DNA from: Trematomus loennbergii
Lineage: Eukaryota > Chordata > Actinopteri > Perciformes > Nototheniidae
Direction of reading: 5' to 3'
Length of the DNA: 64,000 bases
Assembly (NCBI GenBank): GCA_012861695.1
Contig: JAAOOA010000159.1
Location: 354,001 to 418,000 of the forward strand
Part shown: positions 1-12,092 of the stretch, in pieces
Layout: every line of letters begins with the position of its first letter
How positions within the stretch are numbered: position 1 is the stretch's first letter
The notes under the pieces: generated by a model
Told to the model about the DNA's origin: nothing
The model's input: the letters and a program-made list of their open reading frames with translations, nothing else
Database searches by the model: none
Translations under genes and position numbers: made by a program

Positions 1-482
1 TCCTGTAGTTTCAAAAGTCTAGTTTGTTGTTTGCGTCTACTGTCTCTGTGTAGAATAACAGTAGCAACAAGAACCTGTGGGCTCACGTGCGCCCCCTTCA
101 GTGCGGCAGAGGTCATGGCTGCCTCCCCATTGCCGTTGTATGAGACCAGCGAGCCTAAATATCATATATACGTGAAATAAGTGATTTAGAGACTATGGAT
201 GGCGAGGACACATGTAATAAAGGGATCGACAAACATTACATTGGTGACCTACAGTGAGATGGTAACAGGCAGTGTGCGAAATACGGGGGGGTCCGGGGGA
301 GCTCGATATTCAAATGTTCACTTTAACGCCCTCACCTGTCTGCAGCTCCTCCCTTTGTTTCATGACCAGCTGAACAGGTTCATGTTTAACCCTTTATGGA
401 ACCTTCCCTGGTGGTAGTTGATCTATTATGTCAATAATGAGTTTAGTATCTAAAGTATCTAAATCTCTAAGGTACACCAAAC
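1..482. other. No gene recognised
   Basis: No coding exon, RNA gene or clear repeat boundary was found. A stretch near 416-500 weakly resembles 5920-6020 (both end in a segment containing atgcacaataaa), so it may belong to an unidentified dispersed repeat. Confidence 0.4.
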
Positions 483-600
483 TCAAAATGCACAATAAAG
501 GTTAACTCTAAGAACCTTGGCCAGAACTGACAATTTAGAGATGGGCCTATAATTATTTAATAAAGTGGCCTCCCTTCCTTTTAGTAGAGGAAGGACCAGG
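483..600 (-). mobile_element. LINE reverse-transcriptase fragment
   Basis: Minus-strand translation gives LLNNYRPISKLSVLAKVL, the conserved N-terminal reverse-transcriptase block (NYRPIS) of fish non-LTR retrotransposons. Only about 35 residues are recognisable and the rest of the element is absent here. It is a dead fragment. Confidence 0.7.
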
Positions 601-1259
601 GTTCGAGTTATGTGGGAGCCAATGGGAGCTGAGCTCCCATAAGGAGGGGTCTGAGCTCCCACGGGCGCAGTGAAATCATACATCTGTGGGGGTCGCTAAT
701 ACATTACCAACAACCATTATTTTAATCACAAATAATGCATGTGTCAATGTAATGAGTATTATTGAAAAGAAAAACATGTTTTCCAAAAGAACAACGCATC
801 TCTTGAATAACAATATGCCTGCACTGCACCTCCAAGGTGCGCAATACTTTATTGCACAATCTATGCCTGTGAGCCGAGATGTGTGTGTGCGTTGTTGAAC
901 CTTTTCATACAGGGCCGTGGTAAGTAGGGGTGCTGAGGGTGCTGCAGCACCCCCTGCTGGAGGACAGGGAATCTGCACGTCCACAAGATTAAATGGAATA
1001 TAATACAAATATAATACAAAAAAAACTAATTTGCGGCCTTGATGTTCACATTCATAATTAAGTAAAGGTAACACCCTTTTCACCCCGGTTACATTTTCCA
1101 TGTGCCCTGAGAGGCTCAGTGAGGTAAAGGACTCTGAGTGTTTAGATAGTTCACTTTAGTCTAAGTTATCTTAGTAGGTCTCAAACGGTTTGATCACAAT
1201 TTATGTAAACAAATATTTCCAAGGCACACCTTTATAATTATTAGGATAAATAAAAACAG
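601..1259. other. Non-coding, no gene recognised
   Basis: No supported exon. The GC-rich segment near 925-955 (gctgagggtgctgcagcacc) looks like part of a dispersed repeat but I cannot name the family. Confidence 0.35.
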
Positions 1260-1640
1260 GTTTGAAATCATTCCAGTGTCATTTCATTTCATTTCAAACC
1301 TTTATTTAACCAGATTGGTCCCATTGAGATCATAGATCTCTTTTTCAAGGGAGACCTGCAGCATATAGGTTCCACATGAAACATAAAACAATAAAGGACA
1401 TCATACATTATATTTACAGGATACATTTACATAGTTGTAGACATTTACAAGTTCCCATAGTATCAACGAGCATTTCATTTAGCCTAGCTTTAAAAACATG
1501 CAGAGGAATGAGATTGCTCAGTTTCAATTCTTGCTGAAGATTGTTCCAAGCAAGTGGAGCTGCGCACATAAAAGCTGTCTTACCTAAGACAGTCCTTGCT
1601 CTTGGCACATGTATACTATAGGACAGTAAACCAACAATAT
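1260..1640 (-). mobile_element. LINE 3' end (RT C-terminus plus 3' tail)
   Basis: The minus strand encodes ARTVLGKTAFMCAAPLAWNN followed by LQQELKLSNLIPLHVFK. This is the C-terminal signature of fish L2/Rex-type LINE polyproteins. Below it lies a tail with repeated tttca units near 1278-1295. It probably belongs to the same element as the endonuclease fragment at 2648-2990, with most of the reverse transcriptase missing and a MITE between the two pieces. Confidence 0.75.
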
Positions 1641-1670
1641 CCTTTAAAACTGGAGAGATTAAAAAATATG

Positions 1671-2647
1671 CTCACACGGGACCGTTTGCGTTTATGCACA
1701 GTATGCATATTCAAAAAGTCTTCTGTTCACATGCATTTGTTTCATTTAACGTGTCTGTTCAGACGAGGCTGCTGGAAACTCTGTAGTACATATGCCGGGA
1801 CTGTAAGTGGCGCTGTAACTTCCGCCAAAATACACCAAAAGTAGCGAAGAAGAGCAGCCCGAGCAGCCCCGCAGCAATGTTGCCATGGCTACCCTTCTGT
1901 TCATGCCCCGCGGTGTATTTAGCAACATGTAGTTCATGTAATTCTCCATGTCCACTTGTTGCTGATGGTTGTGGTAGAGGAGCTGTAGATTTTTGCACTA
2001 ATATCTGTAGCATGGTCAGTAGCAGTAGCACTAGCAGTAGCTACTGACAGGAGGAAGTGTGTGTGGCGATAGCTGGTATTCAGCGGGATATAGTCATTTC
2101 CTCAGCATATGGATAAATGCAACGGGGAAGTTAACTGAAAGAAACCGAATCTGTGGATATTGCATCGACCGACCAAGAAGCACGTCTCTGTGGAGAGGAC
2201 GGCTCAGAAAGAGAGATATTCTCTACAAACACTCCTCTACAAATCACTCCTTTGTCAATATAATGGATCAATGCATGAAATCTGACTCTGTTGATTTTGT
2301 TTAAGGAGTATATTGGGCGTTAACAATTCTGGTTTGCCTTTTATAATATTATTTCATTCAAGAACCCCTTGTGCGTTTAATTAACACAGCTATTTTTGAT
2401 AGTTGCTACAGCAGTGAGCAGGAGAGGTGGGGAGAGGTGGGGCTATCGTTATTTTTTCAGGAAATATTCGTATCGAGGTGATTACACGGACTCGGTTGAC
2501 CCCCAGAGCGTTTCGTTTGCAAATCTATCCACCTTGGGACCCGTTATCGTTTGTGGGGTCAGTTTCTATCGGCCTCGTGTAAATAATAGGGCTATACGTA
2601 AGAGAAACTATGCAGACACAAGCAGTTTTCTCCTCGTGTAAACGGCG
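1671..2647 (+). mobile_element. Non-autonomous DNA transposon (MITE), copy 1
   Basis: Closely matches the segment at 42771-43420 in two blocks (about 1671-2055 and 2395-2625), with about 330 bases between them that the other copy lacks. The ends read inward as cacgggaccgtttgcg on the left and, on the other strand, gccgtttacacgagga on the right, giving imperfect inverted ends around ttacacg. There is no transposase. It lies between two pieces of a minus-strand LINE. Superfamily not determined, and the boundaries are approximate. Confidence 0.6.
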
Positions 2648-2990
2648 CCTGAATGTACGCAGGGGTGCATGTCTATCAATGATCTCCATAACACCAAGAT
2701 AAAAATAAGACCATGCAGTTTCTACATCAGCACACAGATCGATTTTTCCCCAATCAAAGCCAAACAGATCATGAACAAAACCCTGCTCCACAAAATGTTT
2801 AGTGTCTCTCTTTATTATAATGCGAGGTTTAACCTTTTGGACCTGAGTGTCCCTGATTGTGGCGACAGCACAGTGGTCTCTCACATCATTAGCAAGCACT
2901 CCCACAGATGAGTGTTTATGGGGAACATTAGTTAAGATGAGATCAATTAGGGATGATTCCTGATGCCTTCGTTCGGAGGTCGCTGTCATT
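2648..2990 (-). mobile_element. LINE endonuclease-domain fragment
   Basis: Minus-strand translation contains SSLIDLILTNVPHKHSSVGV, then DHCAVATIRDTQ and EIIDRHAPLRTFR. This is the C-terminal half of the apurinic-type endonuclease of a fish LINE, including the conserved DH. It stops at the MITE end near 2647. It lies just downstream of the nudt17 stop codon and on the same strand, so it may supply the nudt17 3' UTR. Confidence 0.75.
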
Positions 2991-3039
2991 TTACAACCCA
3001 GTTGAGATTTGACCACGCTCACTTCCGCACGATGAGAGG

Positions 3040-6000
3040 TCAAAGGTCATCCAGGCTCCGCAGCCACAGCTTCAGGGCGAACATGGTCCCGCTGCTGACC
3101 CGCTCCACGTCCGGGCCGCTGACTGGCGCCCGGCTGAGGAAAACCTCCAGAGGCAGCGAGGAGTCGCTCAGAGCGCCATCTGCAGAGACCTGAGACACAC
3201 TGCATGCACACACACATTTCATAAGGACATTTAACACTAAAAGATTCTTCTAGATAATCTACTCATTTAATCTCACACATTTTACTTTTTCCTCGTACAT
3301 TTGTAACGTTTTTTTGCCTAAACATTTTTGAGTGAAAATATGAAAATCTGGTTTTAAGGAGTTGTTACCTGACGCTGCGCTGCAGGTCGTGATTCTCTCC
3401 GTCCGGGTCGGACACCACGGCGCTGACCAGCTGCCGGTCGGCCCACAGACAGGCGCTGACCTCCGCCGGAGACGGGCTCAGAGACGCCTGCAGGTGACTT
3501 TCACATTTCAGATGTCACACCAACAACCACCTCACATATTTATCTATAAATACAATGAGCATTGTTTTATTTCAGAGCGTTTCATTTGACATCTTGAGCC
3601 AATCTAATTATATTTGACTTGTATTTAGTTAACTCCTGCATATACTTATATTACAATATATCCTTTCTACTCTGTTTCTTCTTGCACTATTTGTATTGTT
3701 CTTTAAAATGAGTTTTATTGTCTTATGTCTCATTACGTACCTGCAGCTCCAGGTGAGAGAGGGGCGAGCGCAGCAGCAGGTAGACCACGATGTGATGTCT
3801 CTGAGGAAGACCTCTGAGAGAAGGGCGGGAAACACCGACTGACACACAGAGAGGAAAACAGGTGTATATCAGTATGTAGTGTCTCTACTTTAAAGAGTCC
3901 TCTCCTGCTGATGTTCAGGTGTATATCAGTATGTAGTGTCTCTACTTTAAAGAGTTCTCTCCTGCTGATGTTCAGGTGTATATCAGTATGTAGTGTCTCT
4001 ACTTTAAAGAGTCCTCTCCTGCTGATGTTCAGGTGTATATCGTATGTAGTGTCTCTACTTTAAAGAGTCCTCTCCTACTGATGTTCAGGTGTATATCAGT
4101 ATGTAGTGTCTCTACTTTAAACAGTCCTCTCCTGCTGATGTTAAGGTGTATATCAGTATGTAGTGTCTCTACTTTAAAGAGTCCTCTCCTGCTGATGTTC
4201 AGGTGTATATCAGTATGTAGTGTCTCTACTTTAAAGAGTCCTCTCCTGCTGATGTTCAGGTGTATATCAGTATGTAGTGTCTCTACTTTAAAGAGTCCTC
4301 TCCTGCTGATGTTCAGGTGTATATCAGTATGTAGTGTCTCTACTTTAAAGAGTTCTCTCCTGCTGATGTTCAGGTGTATATCAGTATGTAGTGTCTCTAC
4401 TTTAAAGAGTCCTCTCCTGCTGATGTTCAGGTGTATATCAGTATGTAGTGTCTCTACTTTAAAGAGTCCTCTCCTACTGATGTTCAGGTGTATATCAGTA
4501 TGTAGTGTCTCTACTTTAAACAGTCCTCTCCTGCTGATGTTAAGGTGTATATCAGTATGTAGTGTCTCTACTTTAAAGAGTCCTCTCCTGCTGATGTTCA
4601 GGTGTATATCAGTATGTAGTGTCTCTACTTTAAAGAGTCCTCTCCTGCTGATGTTCAGGTGTATATCAGTATGTGGTATCTCTACTTTAAAGAGTCCTCT
4701 CCTGCTGATGTTCAGGTGTATATCAGTATGTAGTGTTCTACTTTAAAGAGTCCTCTCCTGCTGATGTTCAGGTGTATATCAGTATGTAGTGTCTCTACTT
4801 TAAAGAGTCCTGCCTCACCTCCCAGAGACCCAGGATGTTTGGAGAACCTTCCTCTGGCTCCAGCTTCAGCCCCGTTTCCTCCTGTAACTCCCTGAGACCG
4901 GCGTCCAGCAGCTGCACACATTCATCTGACATTAACCACACTTTGAATTCAGTGAAGAAGAAGAAGAAGAAGAAGAAGAATAAGAAGAAGAAGAAGAAGA
5001 GAAGAAGAAGAAGAGAAGAAGAAGAAGAAGAAGAAAGAAGAAGAAGAAAAGAAGAAGAAGAAGAAGAAGAAGAAGAAGAGAAGAAGAAGAAGAGAAGAAG
5101 AAGAAGAAGAAGAAGAGAAGAAGAAGAAGAAGAAGAAGAAGAAGAAGAAGAAGAAGAAGAAGAAGAAGAAGAAGAAGAAGAAGAAGAAAGAAGATCATGT
5201 TCATAAAGAGATGACTCACCGTCTCATCCAGCTCGAGATGGCCTCCTATAAAAATAAAACACACGTTAAAATAAACTAAAAAACACATAAATATAAATGT
5301 GTGTGAAAGTGCTAACTTTGAAGTACTGCACTATAGAGCTGAAGAGAAATTAAAAGCAGAATTTAAATGTTGAGATTTTAATCCAAAAACCCTGCTTCAC
5401 TACATTTCCCATGATGCACCTGGCCCTGTAACAGATGAGTGTGAGACCTGGAGGAACCCAGATGTTGGGAAATATCCGGAGCTCCTTCGCACGCCGTGTC
5501 AACAACACCTTCTGATTGGCTGTCTGCAGGATGGTGGCCACGCCCACGTCCACTCCTCGCTGCTGAACGTCCAATGGGAGCGCAGCATTCTCCGTGACGG
5601 ACAGGTGCTTGATGGGGCAGAAGGCGTGCCTCTGGGAGGGAACAGGGTGGTTAGAGATGGAGGGGGAAAGGACAATATTAGGTCATATTAAAGATAAAGG
5701 TCAAATGAATTGTCATGATTTGTATTTAACATGTGGCGTGTCTGACCTTCAGAGTGACCCCCCGCCCTGCGTCTGCTCGGTGAAGAATGAGCCGGTTTCT
5801 CTCCAGAGAGCAGCCGACCTCCACCTCGTCCTCTCCGCCCTCACTGAAGTGACCCGTTATACTCTGCAAACACATGAAGAAGAAATCTAAAGTGTAACCC
5901 TTCGTGTAGCCTTACCTGGTGGTGGGCGGTCTATAATGCACACGCTGGGTTTAGCATCTACGGTGTCTATATCTACATTTCTAAAAAAGGTATCCCTAAA

Positions 6001-7523
6001 CCCATAATGCACAATAAAAGGTATTGGTTTGAGCAAACTCTCTAAGCAGAGTTCAGAGTTTTTACAGAGAATAATTATGGGATGGATGTCCGGTGGGTCT
6101 CTGACACTGAAACTGAGATTTCTGAGTTTCTTTTTCCGTAGAGGAAGAAAAGAAACCTCTGGATTTGTTTGTTGTTTGAGATGCAATATATGACTCAGCA
6201 GCTTTAAGACATAAAGACACATTATTTCCAGCTTCGCTCTGATGCAGTATTTTCACAGGAAAGTGGGCGGGGCTGTAACTTTGGCCAGAAGTGACGTCAG
6301 CGCCCTCATACTATATCTTTCTAGAAAAACCCTGATTTTATTGATATTTGAAACATATAGATCAGAGGATATCAAATACATAAATACAAATGAAATAAGA
6401 TATATCCGATAAGAGACTAAAACGTCTTCAAAATAAATCAGTTCTGTTAAAGTCTCAGTTTACAACATCCCAGAACAGTTGCAGTCTGATTTATGAATCT
6501 AAACTATTACACAATAATCAAACAATTAGTATTTAGTTATAAGTTTTAATAGCATAATATCCTCAGAATTACTAAATTAAGTAGGTTTTGTTGAGGCTGA
6601 ACTGGGATTTCCTACATCAAAAAGTCACTTGAACGCCTCACAGTTATTTTAGTTGGCGGGGGCACAACAGATACTGCTAGCCTTTTGTTCAAAGTCAACA
6701 CATCTGATTGGTAATAAGCATTAGTGACAGATTCATCAGCCAATCAGATGCTGATGTTCAATGACAGTGTCCTGAGCTAAACGTCTGTCATGAACTTCCT
6801 TCGTAGCATCGACTTTATTTACAAGTGACGGGTGAGCACGTTACTATTCACGTCATTTTAGAGCGACGTGAGAGTGCACGATGACACAAGTTTAATAATA
6901 GATGACTTCATTGATCAATGTTGGGACATGTCGTCTGCATTTAACCATTATCTAGCTTACTGTCGTATTGTTGAGAGACTGTTGTGATTGTTGACCAGCT
7001 GTTGTGTTGTTGACCAGCTGTTGTGATTGTTGATCAGCTGTTATTGTTGATCAGCTGTTGTGTTTGTTGACCAGCTGTTGTGATTGTTGATCAGCTGTTG
7101 TGATTGTTGACCAGCTGTTGTGATTGTTGACCAGCTGTCATATTGTTGGGAGACTGTTTGGCATAATGTGCGCATCATTAGATCATGGCTGCGTTGGCTG
7201 GAACAGAGACGTGTTAAATGTGTGTGTGCTTCTCAATTGTTTACTGGCGGCCCTGTCTAAAGCCCCACGGTGCGCCACTGATGAACACACACACACTACA
7301 TCTTTGTCGTTTTGCACAATGTACATTGACATGTAACTGTACTGCATTGCCACATTGCATTGTCTTTGCTGCTACCTCTGCTTTTATGTGTGTGACTGTG
7401 TTTATTACTGCAGTGATGACGGTCAAGCTGTGTTCTGTGAGCGTTGCTGACCTGCACAAAGTGGGCTGGTTGAGCCGCTCCGTCCTTACAGAAGTGAACC
7501 AGGACCCTCCTCACTCGCTCCAT
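3040..7523 (-). CDS. nudt17: Nudix hydrolase 17 (eight exons)
   Basis: Nudix hydrolases split nucleoside-diphosphate-X substrates. The NUDT17 substrate is not shown by the sequence. Minus-strand exons, each with GT-AG ends and compatible phase: 7452-7523 (start [11 protein letters not shown]), 5747-5863, 5448-5631, 5220-5245 (26 bases), 4819-4911, 3741-3838, 3369-3487, 3040-3199 (stop at 3040-3042). Exons 3-5 give the Nudix box: [14 protein letters not shown] continues into [15 protein letters not shown], matching Gx5Ex7REUxEExGU with all catalytic Glu present. The spliced product is about 289 aa, slightly shorter than human NUDT17. Oddity: exon 6 is 98 bases where 99 are needed. SVFPALLS and [15 protein letters not shown] lie in different frames around 3812-3820, a 1-base loss. 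Since everything else is intact I infer an assembly error rather than a pseudogene. Confidence 0.9.
3857..4810. repeat. 57-bp minisatellite in nudt17 intron 5
   Basis: About 16.7 tandem copies of a 57-bp unit beginning caggtgtatatcagtatgta and continuing gtgtctctactttaaagagt. Because 57 is divisible by three, the plus strand shows a long but meaningless ORF. Shared variants (agttct, cctactg, aaacag, gttaag) recur 398-399 bases apart, so a block of seven units has been duplicated. It fills nearly all of the intron between exons 5 and 6. Confidence 0.95.
4951..5193. repeat. GAA/TTC triplet tract in nudt17 intron 4
   Basis: About 240 bases of almost pure (gaa)n with occasional gaagag and gaaag interruptions, so the nudt17 transcript strand reads (ttc)n. 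The intron is only 308 bases, making it nearly all pyrimidine. The tract begins about 25 bases from the donor of the 26-base exon 4 and ends about 40 bases before the acceptor of exon 5. ORFs rich in Glu or Leu here are artefacts. Confidence 0.95.
5870..6970. other. nudt17 intron 1, unassigned sequence
   Basis: Part of the intron between exons 2 and 1. The segment 5920-6180 has an open minus-strand frame and weakly resembles 416-500, suggesting an old dispersed repeat. No family could be assigned, and nothing recognisable was seen from 6200 to 6970. Confidence 0.4.
6975..7140. repeat. 20-bp minisatellite in nudt17 intron 1
   Basis: Tandem copies of a roughly 20-bp unit, ttgtgattgttgaccagctg, with accagctg/atcagctg alternation and some shortened copies; about eight units. 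It lies about 310 bases upstream (in minus-strand terms downstream) of exon 1. Confidence 0.85.
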
Positions 7524-10450
7524 GCTGCACCAGCTGAGACCTGCATTCATATTACATTTCATGGCGTTTCAGATTCACTCATTTCACTGACAAATATTTG
7601 TATTTGAAATACACAAGGAGAATACAAATACAATCATTTGTTAGGGATATGGAAATTGTGTAAAAAGTTTGGAAGTTTAATTAAAGCCAATAATAAATAA
7701 ATATGACATGAAATTAGTTAATTTAGTGTGTTTAACTATTTCAGGATTATTTCATATATTAATTTACTATCGGCTTAAATGGCATTTTGACTAAAGAGTG
7801 AATCAATAATGAACATTTTTGAAACTAATATAAATATATTTGACCTGTGAAACTTTTTAGATCTCAAAAGGTCCACTTAGTACAAGATCTGTGTACTTCT
7901 ACTTTTACTCAAGTACCAGATCTGAGTACTTCTACTTTTACTCAAGTACAATATCTGATTACTTCTCCCTTCTCTAACTGAACAGTAAACATCAACAGCT
8001 AACTTAGCTAACCCTAAACAGAGCTAACTTTAGCTAAAAAGAGAAAGCTTAAAAAAAGAGCTAAAAGAAAAAAAAAAAAAAAAGCTTACCCTAAACAGAG
8101 CTAACTTTAGCTAACCCTAAACAGAGCTAACTTTAGCTAACCCTAAACCCCGTTTTAAATCTACATTCCGCGGGTATAACTCCACAAAGAGAGGGTATCT
8201 TTAATAAACATTTACAGAACACACTCCAGCTAAAAAGATAGGAATAAACTCTTCAGAAACACATGAAAAAGAGAACAAACCGGCTGACAGAGGAGACACA
8301 GCTAACTGCTTTCACAGCATGCTACATCCGGGTCACACCTACAAAATAAGAGCACTCAAGCAAACCAGGTGGAGGAAGTAGTCCGCTTTCCTTAAAGAGA
8401 CAGTCACCTCCTGACCTGAGAACGAGTCTGGAATTATAACAACACATATTCTACTGAGTGTTTTTAATTATATAATCACAGATAAAAAACACCTTTTTAC
8501 TTCAAAGATCCTCAAACCTGCATTTTTTTAAATAATTTGATGGTGAAATAAAGTGTAGAAGAAAGAGAGGAGAAAAACACGTCAACGTTTAAAAACTGCA
8601 GATGTTTCAGATATCAGTAAAACACACAAAGGACGCACAGCTAGAATAACACACGTGGCGGGACAAAGAGGAACAATGAAAACAAAACAGTGATTTTTTA
8701 CATTTTTTATTTGAGACGGGGGGGGGAGTGGTTGTAAAGTCAATTAACTGAAACAATAAGATCTTCTTATTAAATTATGAAAAATTATAAAAATGTTCAC
8801 GTCTTTCTTCCATTCACAGCAGGTCCATTCTGTTTAAGTCACTCATATATTCACTGTGTTCAGAACATTAAAACATAAGAGACAGGATTTAATATTCAGC
8901 TCGACCCCTGATCCAATACACAGAACATCAACAGGTATATTAACACAAAACATCCCCAATAAAGACAGTGGAGGGATTCAAGATGCATCTAAACATCAGT
9001 ATTAACACCAAATATATGACGTCTCTTCACCTAAAGATGTCTTCTTTCCAGATGTTCCTCTATTTATCTAAATCATCCAGCCCCTTAACTTTCCCCTTTA
9101 TTGATGCATTTAACTTAAGAAAATGAAACCTAGAACATTTAAGGTAAATATCCAGATTTTGTTCACATTGCAAAATAAATCAAAGAGATTGCAATGTCAG
9201 TTTTTTTCCACGATATTTAAAGATCAGAGTTAAAACTACGGTATTTCAAGGATATTGAAATCCAGCGATTTTAAATGATGGGTTGTACAGTGTTATTGAA
9301 ATATTGGTTTTATAAATATTTAAATATGACAGCGAGATATATTTGATCTGTATCACATGGATATGTACGTGTTGGTATATTTTAATAATAATATAATTAA
9401 CCAGCGATATTTGTGGATATATTAGTAATATAAAATAATAAAAAGGGAGGGATATTGACTTTGTATCCACACCACGCAATATAAATACCATCATTACACA
9501 CTCTCTGCTATATAACATATATGATTATTATTAATAATGTTCTATAATCACGTGCAATTACGCATCGTTTTGCTCTACTAAATACTGCTGGTCACTTACA
9601 GTATTTTACATTTTGTGCCCGTCTATGTTTCCCGTAGTTAAGGACTATAATGACCGTTGCTAAGGAGGATCAAGAGAGAGAAAAAGCCGTTTTTTTCTTC
9701 TTAGTGGAATAAATATGATCATTTTTGAGTTAATAAAATAGCACGGCACTCAGACCCCACGCAGCATTCTCATCTGTTTGTCATTACTGGTGTCATTTTC
9801 TGGTTGCTAACAAACGCCATAACATAAACACTGATGTTCTGCTATAACGGTGGTTGACTAATCAGAGTGGGCGAGCTGACCAATCACAGTGGGCTCACAG
9901 GGAGGGGGGGGGGGGGGGCAGGAGCTCCTACAAGGCGTGTAGGACAGAGAGAATACACATATACAGAGATGCTGTATGAGAAACCAATGTGAGTGTGGAA
10001 CATTGAACAATGTAAATCTATTCTAATAGACCTTAACAATGGAATTATGATCAGTAGAAATGGCCAAAACATGGGACCTTTAAAGTGAATATCTGTGGAC
10101 TTTTAAAAGCACCTCGTTGGACTCGGAGAAACTGGGATGCACTTTTCAAAATGTTCTGATATTTTAAATATGAATGTAGAAAAAGATCGATGATGAAAAC
10201 AGTTGTTAGAGGCAGCATTAATCTGCTTATATTCCATATTAAAGGACTGAAGGGAGGATCTAGAACACCTGATGGACTGCTGGTGGATTTCACTCTGATG
10301 ATTGGAGTTAATCAAATGTTCTGCCGTCGACTGAACGTCTGTTTAATGTCTGCTTCCTGTTTCAGTCTGCAGACTTCCTGGAGGAGCTGTGAGCTTCTGA
10401 TGAAGCACGGTGGGCATGATGGTGCATCACTTCCTCCACCTCTCTTCTCA
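7524..10450. other. Upstream flank of nudt17 / intergenic
   Basis: No exon supported. It holds short tandem blocks at 7890-7970 (about 30-bp agtacttctacttttactca units, also found at 48895-49150) and 8085-8150 (agctaactttagctaaccct). G-runs occur at 8717-8725 and 9901-9918. The nudt17 promoter should lie just above 7523, but I see no convincing TATA box. The segment ending near 10083 (gggacctttaaa) resembles the end of a dispersed MITE. Confidence 0.4.
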
Positions 10451-10451
10451 C

Positions 10452-11232
10452 CCTGATGCCCCATCACTCTGGAACAGGGTCAATCTGGATCCCTGATGCC
10501 CCCATCACTCTGGAACAGGGTCAATCTGGATCCCTGATGCCCCCATCACTCTGGAACAGGGTCAATCTGGATCCATGATGCCCCCATCACTCTGGAACAG
10601 GGTCAATCTGGATCCCTGATGCCCCCATCACTCTGGAACAGGGTCAATCTGGATCCATGATGCCCCCATCACTCTGGAACAGGGTCAATCTGGATCCATG
10701 ATGCCCCCATCACTCTGGAACAGGGTCAATCTGGATCCCTGATGCCCCCATCACTCTGGAACAGGGTCAATCTGGATCCATGATGCCCCCATCACTCTGG
10801 AACAGGGTCAATCTGGATCCATGATGCCCCCATCACTCTGGAACAGGGTCAATCTGGATCCCTGATGCCCCCATCACTCTGGAACAGGGTCAATCTGGAT
10901 CCATGATGCCCCCATCACTCTGGAACAGGGTCAATCTGGATCCATGATGCCCCCATCACTCTGGAACAGGGTCAATATGGATCCATGATGCCCCCATCAC
11001 TCTGGAACACGGTCAATCTGGATCCATGATGCCCCCATCACTCCGGAACAGGGTCAATCTGGATCCCTGATGCCCCCATCACTCTGGAACAGGGTCAATC
11101 TGGATCCATGATGCCCCATCACTCTGGAACAGGGTCAATCTGGATCCATGATGCCCCCATCACTCTGGAACAGGGTCAATCTGGATCCCTGATGCCCCCA
11201 TCACTCTGGAACAGGGTCAATCTGGATCCATT
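10452..11232. repeat. 41-bp minisatellite
   Basis: About 19 tandem copies of a 41-bp unit that starts ccctgatgcccccatcactc and ends ggaacagggtcaatctggat, with a c/a variant at the second base (ccctgatg or ccatgatg). Copies are nearly identical. The unit is not a multiple of three and no gene overlaps it. Confidence 0.95.
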
Positions 11233-11257
11233 GATGTGGTTTGAATGCGTTGGACAG

Positions 11258-12084
11258 TAGTGATGTGTCGGTCGTGAGCCGGCTCGCGCCCGCGAATGAG
11301 CCGGTTTTTTGTTTTTGTTATTTTTTGTTAAGTAATACAAGACAGAATGATATGATGATCTCCGCGCTACAGCTGCTCCGTGCGTGCATGCAGTGACATG
11401 TAATATCCAAGGATTAGAGACTGTTGGATGCTGCTGTTTTGAGCATTGCAATACACTTATTTTTATTATGTTTTTTTATGATTAGAGACGGTTGGATGCT
11501 GCTGTACTGAGCATTGCAATATATTTATTTTCACTCTGTTATTTATTTATGATTATCCTTGGGCTCAGCAAAGATTTGATGTCAGCTGTTGCTGTCTTTT
11601 TTTCTATAGTTAATACTGAAATAGAGCCCTGCTGTTTTGTCAGGGCCTTTTCTTTAAATATAATTTTAAAATGTCGATACAGCAGCCCCTTTTTTTAAAT
11701 GTCTATGCTTAAGTTTTTATAGGTGTTGCTATCTGCTTTGTGTAGCGTGGTTCAACAAGCAAGTCTGTGCATTCATTGGGTGGTATCAGAGAGATACAAG
11801 GGTCTGTAAATGCTATGAAAACAATTGGCCACAGCAAATAATTGATATTAAACATGTAATTTTTACTTTTGAATACTTCAGTACAAAGGATGTATTGAAT
11901 AATTTAATTGATATGTGTACACATATAAATCATTAGTCAAAACAGGGCTACATTTGATTGAATTATAAAAGGTATAATATGTGGTAAACTGAAGAGCCGT
12001 TTGGGAGCCGAAAGAGCCGGCTCTTCTTGGTGAGCCGAGCCAAATGATCCGGCTCACCAAGAAGAGCCGGAATTCCCATCACTA
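11258..12084. mobile_element. Non-autonomous hAT transposon with 8-bp TSD
   Basis: Ends begin tagtgatg on both strands (left tagtgatgtgtcggtc, right complement tagtgatgggaattcc). They are flanked by perfect 8-bp duplications ttggacag at 11250-11257 and 12085-12092, diagnostic of hAT. The 827-bp body has no transposase. The right end contains a perfect 20-bp inverted repeat (12017-12036 with 12051-12070, 14-base loop), and the left end carries related gagccgg motifs. Confidence 0.93.
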
Positions 12085-12092
12085 TTGGACAG

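Noticed and set aside
4033..4746. 237-residue plus-strand ORF with 19-residue repeats
   Set aside because: Pure product of the 57-bp minisatellite (57 = 3 x 19) lying in a nudt17 intron on the opposite strand.
4835..5288. Glu-rich and Leu-rich ORFs
   Set aside because: Translations of the GAA/TTC triplet tract and neighbouring nudt17 exon sequence in wrong frames.
3040..7523. nudt17 as a pseudogene
   Set aside because: All eight exons, splice sites, phases and the Nudix box are intact apart from one missing base, better explained by sequence error.
10452..11232. CRISPR-like array
   Set aside because: Direct tandem 41-bp units without unique spacers, in a vertebrate genome; it is a minisatellite.
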